Below, in pieces: positions 1 to 6,032 of a stretch of 12,978 nt of DNA; the first letter of the stretch is position 1; each line of letters starts with the position of its first letter. The stretch comes from an uncultured Prevotella sp. (GTDB lineage: Bacteria; Bacteroidota; Bacteroidia; Bacteroidales; Bacteroidaceae). The stretch lies in NCBI RefSeq assembly GCF_900549175.1, contig NZ_URNN01000099.1, positions 1 to 12,978 of the forward strand. Direction: 5' to 3'. The position numbers were made by a program, and so were the translations under genes. Under the pieces are notes generated by a model. The model did not search any database and was not told the DNA's origin. It worked only from the letters and a program-made list of their open reading frames with translations.

Positions 1-69
1 TCTATTTCGAGAAAAAAGAAATGTTAAATTTTAGGAATTATTCTGACAGAAAGACCTGCTTAGGAACAA

Positions 70-107
70 AAAGACAGATTGTTTGTCGACAGAAAGAATC
101 TGTCTTT
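70..107. repeat. 11-bp perfect inverted repeat upstream of the first promoter
   Basis: AAAGACAGATT (70-80) and its exact reverse complement AATCTGTCTTT (97-107) flank a 16-base spacer that contains GTCGAC and a further GACAGA. The same GACAGA/TCTGTC half-site recurs at 45, 73, 88 and in the 23-bp repeats that follow. It could be a regulator site or a hairpin. No T-run follows, so it does not look like a terminator. Confidence 0.6.
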
Positions 108-166
108 ATGTCTAAAAAGAATATGTCTTTATGTCCAAAAAGAAAATCTGTCTTTATGTCAGAAAT
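96..166 (+). repeat. three near-identical ~23-bp tandem repeats
   Basis: Three consecutive units begin at 96, 119 and 142. All share the exact core TGTCTTTATGTC (101-112, 124-135, 149-160) followed by an A-rich stretch. Units 1 and 2 are 23 bp; unit 3 is about 2 bp longer. The array ends about 5 bp before the -33 box of the promoter at 171-202, so it lies roughly -45 to -115 relative to the expected transcription start. This placement suggests regulator binding sites. The regulator is not identifiable from the sequence. Confidence 0.75.
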
Positions 167-170
167 AAAA

Positions 171-202
171 TTTGGTGTTTTGTTCTTTTTGATTTATCTT
201 TG
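171..202 (+). promoter_or_regulatory. Bacteroidota-type promoter for the ArsG/CcdA-like gene
   Basis: TTTG at 171-174, a 20-bp spacer, then TATCTTTG at 195-202. This is a full match to the Bacteroidota sigma-ABfr consensus TTTG-N19-21-TAnnTTTG. Transcription would start near 209, giving a leader of about 22 bases before the ATG at 231. This promoter decides the start codon of the gene, because any ATG upstream of it would be untranscribed from here. Confidence 0.75.
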
Positions 203-230
203 CAACTCAGTATCAAATGGATTGAGGATA

Positions 231-929
231 ATGGAGTACGTTCAGGATTTGTTTGTCAGCGGTGATTTCCCCGTCTTCACGGCTTTTCTGCTGGGTCTGC
301 TTTTGGCGCTGCACCCGTGCCCCATGGCTGCAGGCATGGCGGCACTGGGTTATGTGGCACGCGAAGCCACGAGCCGCGGACGCGTGTTTCGCGGCGGACT
401 GCTTTATGCTGCCGGACACATTCTGGCGTATACCTTGCTTGGGGCGGTGCTGATAGCCTTGATACGCAGCGGCCGTGACATACTGCACGTGAGTGACAGT
501 TTTGGCGAGTGGGGCGAGCGGGCACTTGTGGTGATATTGGCGGTCGTGGGGTTGTGGATGCTGTTCAGTTCCCGCTTCCATCGTCATGAGCATACGCCGC
601 CGTTGTCGGCCATTGCCGGGCGGATTGGCGGTCCGGGTGGCAGTTTCCTGTTAGGTGTTCTGTTTGCCCTTGCCTTCTGTCCGGAGAGTGCCGTTGTATA
701 TTTCGGTATGTTGATACCCATGTCTGCCGGTTCCGCCGCCGGCTATCTTCTTCCCGCAGTCTTTGCCGTGGCCACAACTCTTCCGGTGGTGGTCGTGGCC
801 TGCATGTTCGCCTACGGTGTCATGGCGATGCCCGCCCTACGTGCCCGCATCAATGCCGTGCAGAGATGGATGAATGTCGTTGTCGGCCTTATCTTTATTG
901 CTGCCGCCATCTTCTGCATGCTGTTTTGA
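231..929 (+). CDS. ArsG-family / DsbD-CcdA-like six-helix membrane protein
   Basis: A 232-residue polytopic inner-membrane protein. The frame is open back to position 21, but I chose ATG 231: a strong promoter lies at 171-202 and the residues encoded before 231 come from repeats. About six hydrophobic helices are seen, arranged as two halves. Each half opens with a Cys-Pro motif: LHPCP (C30, P31) and LAFCP (C150, P151). Paired CP motifs in helices 1 and 4 are the signature of the DsbD/CcdA electron-transfer fold. The local sequence (HPCPMAAGMAALG and GVLFALAFCPESAVVYFG) is closest to proteins annotated as ArsG-family aromatic arsenical efflux permeases or TauE/SafE-like exporters. A His-rich loop, RFHRHEH (residues 115-121), separates the halves. 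Substrate transport versus thiol-electron transfer cannot be decided from sequence. No arsR, thioredoxin or redox partner is adjacent here. The family call is firm; the substrate is unknown. Confidence 0.8.
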   Translation: MEYVQDLFVSGDFPVFTAFLLGLLLALHPCPMAAGMAALGYVAREATSRGRVFRGGLLYAAGHILAYTLLGAVLIALIRSGRDILHVSDSFGEWGERALVVILAVVGLWMLFSSRFHRHEHTPPLSAIAGRIGGPGGSFLLGVLFALAFCPESAVVYFGMLIPMSAGSAAGYLLPAVFAVATTLPVVVVACMFAYGVMAMPALRARINAVQRWMNVVVGLIFIAAAIFCMLF

Positions 930-1053
930 CGGGATATATACGGTTTGGCACGGCCTGCTTGCGGTTGCGGACAGTAGAGGACGGTGTACCGTTAATTTGT
1001 TGTACGCTAAAAAAAAGATGCAAGTGTAAACATGTATATTCAATAAAAAACAG

Positions 1054-1061
1054 TATCTTTG
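1054..1061 (+). promoter_or_regulatory. -7 element upstream of kduI
   Basis: TATCTTTG matches the Bacteroidota -7 consensus TAnnTTTG, about 33 bases before the kduI start. No convincing TTTG -33 box stands 19-21 bp upstream (CATG at 1031-1034 is the best), so the promoter may need an activator. The rest of 930-1094 shows a small ACGGT/ACCGT palindrome near 982-993 and no clear terminator for the preceding gene. Confidence 0.6.
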
Positions 1062-1094
1062 CAAAAGACTAACAAAACAAATTAAAATAAGATT

Positions 1095-1937
1095 ATGAAG
1101 ACAAATTATGAAATCCGTTATGCCTCCCATCCCGAGGATGCAAAGAGTTATGATACGGCGCGTATCCGCCGCGATTTCCTGATAGAGACGGTTTTTGCCG
1201 CCGACGAGGTGAATATGGTTTATTCGATGTACGACCGCATGGTGGTGGGCGGGGCAATGCCCGTGGCCGAGACGCTGAAACTTGAGGCCATCGACCCGCT
1301 GAAGGCTGAATACTTCACCACACGCCGTGAGATAGGTATCTTTAACGTTGGTGGCGAGGGTACAGTGAAAGTGGGTGACGAGGTGTTCGAGCTCGGTTTC
1401 AAGGAAGCGCTTTACATAGGCCGTGGCGACCGTGATGTGTTCTTCTCGTCGAAGGATGCCGCAAAACCCGCCAAGTTCTACTTCAACAGTGTTACCGCCC
1501 ATACGGCATATCCCTGCAAGAAGGTGACCAAGGCCGACGCCGTGGTGGCACACATGGGTGCGCTGGAGACAAGCAACGAGCGCAACATCAACAAGATGCT
1601 CGTCAGTCAGGTGCTGCCCACATGCCAGTTGCAGATGGGTATGACGGAGCTGGCTCCCGGAAGCGTTTGGAACACCATGCCGGCACACGTGCACAGCCGC
1701 CGTATGGAGGCTTACTTCTACTTTGAGGTGCCCGAAGATCAGGCCGTATGCCACTTCATGGGCGAGATAGACGAGACGCGCCATCTCTGGATGAAGGGCG
1801 ATCAGGCCGTGCTCTCACCCGAGTGGAGCATCCACTCTGCCGCCGCCACTCACAACTATACCTTCATCTGGGGTATGGGCGGCGAGAATCTGGACTACGG
1901 CGATCAGGACTTCTCTAAGATTACAGACTTGAAATAA
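1095..1937 (+). CDS. kduI: 5-dehydro-4-deoxy-D-glucuronate isomerase (KduI)
   Basis: A cytoplasmic cupin-fold zinc isomerase of 280 residues; E. coli KduI has 278. It interconverts 4-deoxy-L-threo-5-hexosulose uronate (5-keto-4-deoxyuronate) and 3-deoxy-D-glycero-2,5-hexodiulosonate, the step after unsaturated uronates are released from pectin or glycosaminoglycans by lyases. The family metal ligands are visible as H198, H200 (PAHVHSRRMEAY), E205 and H247 (WSIHSAAATHNYTF), offset by two from the E. coli residues. The conserved N-terminal segment RRDFLIETVFAADEVNMVYS is present. The ATG follows an A-rich leader without a Shine-Dalgarno sequence, normal for this phylum. kduD follows 148 bp downstream on the same strand, so KduI's product is the substrate of its neighbour. 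The identification is secure. Confidence 0.97.
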   Translation: MKTNYEIRYASHPEDAKSYDTARIRRDFLIETVFAADEVNMVYSMYDRMVVGGAMPVAETLKLEAIDPLKAEYFTTRREIGIFNVGGEGTVKVGDEVFELGFKEALYIGRGDRDVFFSSKDAAKPAKFYFNSVTAHTAYPCKKVTKADAVVAHMGALETSNERNINKMLVSQVLPTCQLQMGMTELAPGSVWNTMPAHVHSRRMEAYFYFEVPEDQAVCHFMGEIDETRHLWMKGDQAVLSPEWSIHSAAATHNYTFIWGMGGENLDYGDQDFSKITDLK

Positions 1938-2085
1938 ACTGTGACGGTGAAGAGCCATGCTTTTCCATAAAAAGTCGTGAAAAAACGTGTGGGTTTTAGG
2001 TAATGATTCATGCGTGAACGTATTTTATATAGATACATGGAATAGAAAACAGGTTCAATCAAACAATTAAAAATATCAGAATCAA

Positions 2086-2886
2086 ATGACAAATCCTTTT
2101 TCATTAGAGGGAAAGAACGCCTGGATAACAGGCGCTTCCTATGGTATCGGATTCAACATCGCCAAGGCGTTTGTTGCTGCCGGCATCAAGAACATCATCT
2201 TCAACGACATCAATGAGGCTGCTCTTGAGCGCGGTTTGGCCAACTACAAGGAGGCCGGAATAGAGAATGTGCACGGATATGTGTGCGACGTGACGAAGGA
2301 AGATGACGTGAAGGCTCTTGTTGAGAAGATTCATGCCGAGGTGGGACAGATAGACATTCTTGTGAACAACGCCGGTATCATCAAGCGCATCCCCATGCAC
2401 GAGATGAAGCGCGCAGAGTTCCAGCAGGTTATCGACGTTGACCTTGTGGCACCGTTCATCGTAGCTTCTGCCGTGCTGCCAGAGATGATGGAGCGCCGCG
2501 AGGGAAAGATTATCAACATCTGCTCGATGATGAGCGAACTGGGCCGCGAGACAGTGTCGGCATACGCCGCCGCCAAGGGTGGACTGAAGATGCTCACACG
2601 CAACATCTGCTCAGAGTACGGAGAGTACAACATCCAGTGCAACGGCATCGGCCCGGGCTATATAGCCACACCGCAGACGGCTCCGCTCCGCGAGAAGCAG
2701 CCCGACGGCAGCCGCCATCCGTTCGACTCGTTCATCTGCGCCAAGACTCCGGCAGGCCGCTGGCTCGAGCCCGAGGAACTGGGCGGACCCGCAGTGTTCC
2801 TCGCCTCGAAGGCTTCTGATGCCGTAAACGGCCACGTGCTCTATGTGGACGGCGGAATCCTCGCCTACATCGGCAAGCAGCCTTGA
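2086..2886 (+). CDS. kduD: 2-dehydro-3-deoxy-D-gluconate 5-dehydrogenase (KduD), SDR family
   Basis: A 266-residue classical short-chain dehydrogenase/reductase. The Rossmann nucleotide motif TGASYGIG is at 15-22, NNAG at 94-97, catalytic S147, and the Y160-x3-K164 pair (YAAAK). The protein ends in the usual VDGG segment (254-257). Relatives in Bacteroides are often annotated as gluconate 5-dehydrogenase. Placement directly after kduI argues for the KduD reaction: NAD(P)H reduction of the 2,5-diketo acid to 2-keto-3-deoxygluconate. The 148-bp gap after kduI contains no TAnnTTTG element that I can see, so co-transcription with kduI is likely. A strong terminator hairpin follows. The family is certain; the exact substrate is inferred from context. 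Confidence 0.9.
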   Translation: MTNPFSLEGKNAWITGASYGIGFNIAKAFVAAGIKNIIFNDINEAALERGLANYKEAGIENVHGYVCDVTKEDDVKALVEKIHAEVGQIDILVNNAGIIKRIPMHEMKRAEFQQVIDVDLVAPFIVASAVLPEMMERREGKIINICSMMSELGRETVSAYAAAKGGLKMLTRNICSEYGEYNIQCNGIGPGYIATPQTAPLREKQPDGSRHPFDSFICAKTPAGRWLEPEELGGPAVFLASKASDAVNGHVLYVDGGILAYIGKQP

Positions 2887-2890
2887 TGAA

Positions 2891-2932
2891 TTAAGAGTTA
2901 AAAATTAAGAATTAAAAATTAAGAGTGAAGAA
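2891..2932 (+). repeat. three tandem 14-bp AT-rich repeats merging into a terminator arm
   Basis: TTAAGAGTTAAAAA (2891-2904), TTAAGAATTAAAAA (2905-2918) and TTAAGAGTGAAGAA (2919-2932) lie end to end right after the kduD stop. The third copy is also most of the 5' arm of the terminator hairpin. Similar AATTAAGAA-type strings sit next to the related hairpin after the HU gene, which suggests a dispersed intergenic element rather than chance. Confidence 0.7.
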
Positions 2933-2966
2933 TCCTACTATGAGGATTCTTCACTCTTTTTGGTTT
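2921..2966 (+). terminator. rho-independent terminator after kduD
   Basis: AAGAGTGAAGAATCCT (2921-2936) pairs perfectly over 16 bp with AGGATTCTTCACTCTT (2943-2958) around the loop ACTATG. A T-rich tract (TTTTTGGTTTTT) follows immediately. It closes the kduI-kduD unit. The left arm's A-rich upstream flank could also let it work weakly on the other strand. Confidence 0.85.
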
Positions 2967-2984
2967 TTCATCCCCAATAATGTT

Positions 2985-3018
2985 TGTCGATATTGTCCTA
3001 TTGAATGTCTTGATATTG
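2985..3018 (+). promoter_or_regulatory. direct repeat, candidate AraC-type operator
   Basis: GATATTG occurs at 2989-2995 and 3012-3018. The copies are 23 bp apart, each preceded by TGTC (2985-2988 and 3006-3009) and followed by a pyrimidine/C-rich pair. About two helical turns between direct half-sites, the promoter-proximal copy ending near -39, is the arrangement expected of AraC-family activator sites. Assignment to the AraC protein encoded at 6026-6886 is inference. Confidence 0.4.
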
Positions 3019-3042
3019 CACCGCAGTCAGGAGAAATAGGGT

Positions 3043-3050
3043 TATCTTTG
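3043..3050 (+). promoter_or_regulatory. -7 element of the L-galactose cassette
   Basis: TATCTTTG fits TAnnTTTG and would start transcription near 3057, about 28 bases before the first gene. The -33 region is poor: the nearest TTG (3016-3018) is 24 bp upstream and out of the normal spacing. This supports dependence on an activator bound at the direct repeat just upstream. Confidence 0.6.
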
Positions 3051-3084
3051 TCACCTGTATTTTTTACATTCAAAAATCAAGCTG

Positions 3085-4032
3085 ATGAAATACGCGGAAA
3101 TAGGGAAGACGGGTATGCGTGTGTCGCAACTCTCTTTTGGGGCATCGTCGCTTGGCGGCGTGTTTCGTGACATAGACAGGGGAAAGGCCATAGAGGCAGT
3201 GCATGCCGCCGTCGACGGGGGTATGAACTTTATCGACGTGTCGCCATACTACGGTCATTATAAGGCTGAAGAGGTGTTGGGCGAGGCGTTGGGGCAGATA
3301 CCGCGTGACAAGTTCTATCTGTCGACCAAGGTGGGGCGCTATGGCAAGGATGGCGTAAACCTGTGGGACTATAGTGCACGGCGTGCCGTGGAGAGCGTGT
3401 ATGAGAGCATGGAACGGCTCGGTATTGACCACATCGACCTTATCAACGTGCATGACATTGAGTTTCAGGCATCGCTGCCGGGCGGACTGCAGAAAGTGGT
3501 GGATGAAACTCTGCCGGCACTTTGCGAACTGCGCGCCAAAGGCATCGTGGGACATGTTGGCATTACCGACCTTCAGCCAGAGAACCTCCGTTGGGTGGTG
3601 GAACATGCCGGAGACGGAGTGGTGGAGACGGTGCTTTGCTTCTGCCATTACAGTCTTAACGATGAACTTCTGACAGAATATTTCGACTTTTTCGAGCAGC
3701 ACGGCGTAGGCATCATCAACGCCTCGCCGCTGTCGATGGGTTTGCTCGGGTCGCGCGGCGTGCCTGATTGGCATCCGGCTCCCAAAGAACTTGTGGAGGC
3801 ATGCGCCCGTGCGGTGGAATACTGCAACGCGCATGGCTGTCCTGCCGAAAAGCTCGCCATACAGTATGCCATTTCGTCACCGCGGATAGCTACCACGCTG
3901 TTCAGTTCGGCCAATCCGGACAACGTGCGGAAGAATCTGGCTTATGCCGAAGAACCCATCGACTGGCAGTTGGTGGAGAAGGTACAACAGATAATAGGCC
4001 CGCACATGCGCATGCGGTGGAAAAACTCATAA
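3085..4032 (+). CDS. aldo/keto reductase, probable L-galactose dehydrogenase
   Basis: A 315-residue soluble (beta/alpha)8 aldo/keto reductase. The catalytic tetrad is complete: D51 and Y56 (FIDVSPYYG), K82 (STKVGRYG) and H123 (INVHDIEF). The C-terminal cofactor segment around TTLFSSANPDNVRKNL (270-285) is also present. It resembles the L-galactose/L-fucose dehydrogenase subgroup, which oxidises the C1 hydroxyl of the pyranose to the 1,5-lactone with NAD(P)+. The next gene starts 4 bp downstream and encodes a lactonase-type amidohydrolase; a zinc dehydrogenase follows. These are the three families of the L-galactose route reported in Bacteroides vulgatus. L-fucose or D-arabinose dehydrogenase activity is the main alternative. 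The family is certain; the substrate is inferred. Confidence 0.85.
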   Translation: MKYAEIGKTGMRVSQLSFGASSLGGVFRDIDRGKAIEAVHAAVDGGMNFIDVSPYYGHYKAEEVLGEALGQIPRDKFYLSTKVGRYGKDGVNLWDYSARRAVESVYESMERLGIDHIDLINVHDIEFQASLPGGLQKVVDETLPALCELRAKGIVGHVGITDLQPENLRWVVEHAGDGVVETVLCFCHYSLNDELLTEYFDFFEQHGVGIINASPLSMGLLGSRGVPDWHPAPKELVEACARAVEYCNAHGCPAEKLAIQYAISSPRIATTLFSSANPDNVRKNLAYAEEPIDWQLVEKVQQIIGPHMRMRWKNS

Positions 4033-4036
4033 CATC

Positions 4037-4924
4037 ATGCTTATAATTGATTCTCACAGCCATCTGTGGCTCCGGCAGGACACTGTTGTGGAGGGACAAC
4101 ACATCTGCACCATGTCCGGCAACGGTTCGCGCTCAATGTTTTTTGGCGAGGAGCGGCAGATGTTGCCGCCGTTCATGATTGACGGGCGGAATACGGCCGA
4201 AGTCTTTCTGTCTAATATGGACTATGCGCAGGTGGCGGCCGCCGTGGTGGTGCAGGAACTGATCGACGGCAATCAGAATGACTATCTGGCGGAGGTTGTC
4301 TCCAGACACGCCGACCGCTTTTTCTGTATGGGTATGGCTGCCACGGCAGGCGAAGCGCGTGACCTGCATCGGAAGGGTTTCGGAGGAATAGCCATAGCCG
4401 GTCACCGCATACATACGCCGTTGACAGACATGATGCCGATGTTCTGCGAAATGCAGCAACGGGGCATGGTGCTTTCGCTCTGCCTGCACGAAGACAACCA
4501 CCAACTGTGTGAGGTGGAGGATATAGTGAGACAGTGTCCGGAACTGAAGATAGCCATTGGGCATTTCGGAATGGTGACTGCATCCGGATGGCTCGACCAG
4601 ATACGTCTTGCCCGCCATCCGAATGTGATGATAGAGTCGGGCGGAATCACCTGGCTTTTCAACAGCGAATTTTACCCGTTCCCCTCTGCCATCAGGGCAA
4701 TCCGCCGTGCTGCCGATGAGGTGGGTATGGACAAACTGATGTGGGGCTCTGACTATCCGCGCACCATCACCGCCATCACCTACCGTATGAGCTACGACTT
4801 TATAATGAAAAGTGATGAGTTGAGCGAAACGGAAAAACAAATGTTTCTCGGCGAAAACGCCCGTCGCTTCTATGGTCTTGGAGAACTGCCGGTATTACCT
4901 TACGTAAAGAATATGTCGGAATGA
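4037..4924 (+). CDS. amidohydrolase-2 family lactonase, probable L-galactono-1,5-lactonase
   Basis: A 295-residue TIM-barrel metal hydrolase of the amidohydrolase superfamily, the COG3618/Amidohydro_2 group that includes fucono- and galactonolactonases. Visible active-site elements are the N-terminal HxH (H7, H9 in DSHSHLW), H151 (LCLHEDNH), H176 (IGHFG) and the C-terminal aspartate D239 (GSDYPR). The start lies 4 bp after the stop of the aldo/keto reductase, which implies tight operon coupling. Its expected role is hydrolysis of the sugar 1,5-lactone produced by that enzyme to L-galactonate in the cytoplasm. There is no signal peptide. A 73-bp AT-rich gap without a clear promoter leads to the next gene. 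2-pyrone-4,6-dicarboxylate hydrolase-like activity is a less likely alternative. Confidence 0.83.
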   Translation: MLIIDSHSHLWLRQDTVVEGQHICTMSGNGSRSMFFGEERQMLPPFMIDGRNTAEVFLSNMDYAQVAAAVVVQELIDGNQNDYLAEVVSRHADRFFCMGMAATAGEARDLHRKGFGGIAIAGHRIHTPLTDMMPMFCEMQQRGMVLSLCLHEDNHQLCEVEDIVRQCPELKIAIGHFGMVTASGWLDQIRLARHPNVMIESGGITWLFNSEFYPFPSAIRAIRRAADEVGMDKLMWGSDYPRTITAITYRMSYDFIMKSDELSETEKQMFLGENARRFYGLGELPVLPYVKNMSE

Positions 4925-4997
4925 GCCCTTGGCTTTTGTGTCTGTTAAAGATGGGGTGTATATATAAAGTAAATGACTGAAAAACAAATATAAAAAA

Positions 4998-6014
4998 ATG
5001 AAGGCAGTACAGATAAGTGTTCCTGGAACGCTTGATATAGTGGAAATTGAAAAGCCCGGGCTGAAGCCCGGCAATGTGCTTGTACGTTTGAAATATGTCG
5101 GTTTCTGCGGGTCTGACATCAACACTTGGCGTGGCCGCAACGCTTTGGCCAAAATGCCGGTTATTCCCGGGCATGAGGTCGGGGCTGTGATAGAAGCAGT
5201 GGGAGAAAATGTGCCGGAGGGGCTGAAGCCGGGCATGACCGTGACGCTCAATCCTTACACTAATTGCGGCAAGTGTGCCGCCTGCCGTAACGGGCGGGTC
5301 AATGCATGTGAGCATAACGAAACTCTTGGTGTTCAGCGAGACGGGGCAATGTGTGAGTATGTGGTTGTGCCGTGGGAGAAAGTCATTCCGGCCGGACTGC
5401 TAACTGTACGTAATTGTGCGTTGATAGAGCCGATGAGTGTGGGATTCCATGCCGTGAGCCGTGGGGATGTGACCGACAATGATGTTGTGGTGGTTATCGG
5501 CTGCGGTATGGTCGGCATGGGGGCCGTGGTGCGTTCGGCACAGCGTGGCGCCACAGTGATAGCGGCCGATATCGATGACGGCAAGCTTGCACTTGCCCGC
5601 CGTATGGGAGCCGGGTATACCGTGAACACACGGACGGAAGATGTTGCCGCCAGGCTGAGGGAGATAACCGGTGGCTATGGCCCCGACGTTGTGATTGAGG
5701 CAGTGGGCAGTCCCGCCACCTATCAGATGGCCGTGGATGTGGTGGCATTTACCGGACGTGTGGTATGTATAGGCTATGCCAAGAGCGAGGTGTCGTTCCA
5801 GACGAAGTATTTTGTGCAGAAGGAACTCGACATACGTGGCTCGCGCAATGCCATGCCGCAGGATTTCCGTGCCGTAATCCATTATCTCGAGAAAGGCACA
5901 TGTCCTATGAATGAACTTATAACACGGGTTATCCGTCCGGAAGAGGCACAGGAGGCAATGCTGTGGTGGGACGAAAATCCGGGCCGTGTATTCCGTATAC
6001 TTGTAGAAATGTGA
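4998..6014 (+). CDS. zinc-dependent alcohol dehydrogenase, probable L-galactonate 5-dehydrogenase
   Basis: A 338-residue medium-chain dehydrogenase. The catalytic zinc ligands are C37 (GFCGSD), H59-E60 (PGHEVG) and E144 (IEPMSVG). A full structural zinc site is formed by C90, C93, C96 and C104. The Rossmann fingerprint GCGMVG spans 168-173. Acidic D191 at the end of the second strand favours NAD(H). It belongs to the sorbitol/L-idonate/L-galactonate dehydrogenase group. With the upstream reductase and lactonase, the predicted step is oxidation of L-galactonate to D-tagaturonate, which feeds the uronate pathway (altronate to KDG). The gene ends 11 bp from the convergent AraC gene. L-idonate 5-dehydrogenase or L-threonine-type activity cannot be excluded by sequence. 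Family certain, substrate inferred from context. Confidence 0.85.
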   Translation: MKAVQISVPGTLDIVEIEKPGLKPGNVLVRLKYVGFCGSDINTWRGRNALAKMPVIPGHEVGAVIEAVGENVPEGLKPGMTVTLNPYTNCGKCAACRNGRVNACEHNETLGVQRDGAMCEYVVVPWEKVIPAGLLTVRNCALIEPMSVGFHAVSRGDVTDNDVVVVIGCGMVGMGAVVRSAQRGATVIAADIDDGKLALARRMGAGYTVNTRTEDVAARLREITGGYGPDVVIEAVGSPATYQMAVDVVAFTGRVVCIGYAKSEVSFQTKYFVQKELDIRGSRNAMPQDFRAVIHYLEKGTCPMNELITRVIRPEEAQEAMLWWDENPGRVFRILVEM

Positions 6015-6032
6015 AATGGCAGATGTCATTTC
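6013..6032. terminator. small hairpin across the two convergent stop codons
   Basis: GAAATGGC (6013-6020) pairs with GTCATTTC (6025-6032), including one G-U pair, around the loop AGAT. It overlaps the stop of the zinc dehydrogenase and the stop of the convergent AraC gene. No strong T-run follows on either strand, so it is at best a weak bidirectional terminator. No other terminator is visible between the two genes. Confidence 0.3.

Noticed and set aside
96..166. CRISPR-like repeats
   Set aside because: Units are head to tail with no unique spacers of 30-40 bp, and no cas genes are present.
21..230. N-terminal extension of the ArsG/CcdA-like gene to an ATG at 21
   Set aside because: The extra 70 residues come from the 23-bp repeats, and a consensus promoter (171-202) lies inside them. 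The conserved protein starts at 231.
837..1784. Long open frame on the minus strand opposite kduI
   Set aside because: It is antisense to a secure gene, rich in His/Leu/Cys, and matches no family. It is a codon-bias shadow.
1938..2085. Separate promoter or small gene between kduI and kduD
   Set aside because: There is no TAnnTTTG element and no plausible open frame. Only a short TTCA/TGAA palindrome near 2008-2019 is visible.
2925..3170. Small plus-strand frame between kduD and the aldo/keto reductase
   Set aside because: It begins inside the terminator hairpin, crosses the promoter, and overlaps the reductase start in another frame. No recognisable protein features.
3070..3834. Minus-strand open frame opposite the aldo/keto reductase
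   Set aside because: A shadow of a well-supported gene with the complete AKR tetrad.
3085..6014. L-fucose oxidative pathway as the first assignment
   Set aside because: That route needs a fuconate dehydratase after the lactonase, whereas here a zinc dehydrogenase follows, which fits L-galactonate oxidation. It is kept as an alternative for the first two enzymes only.
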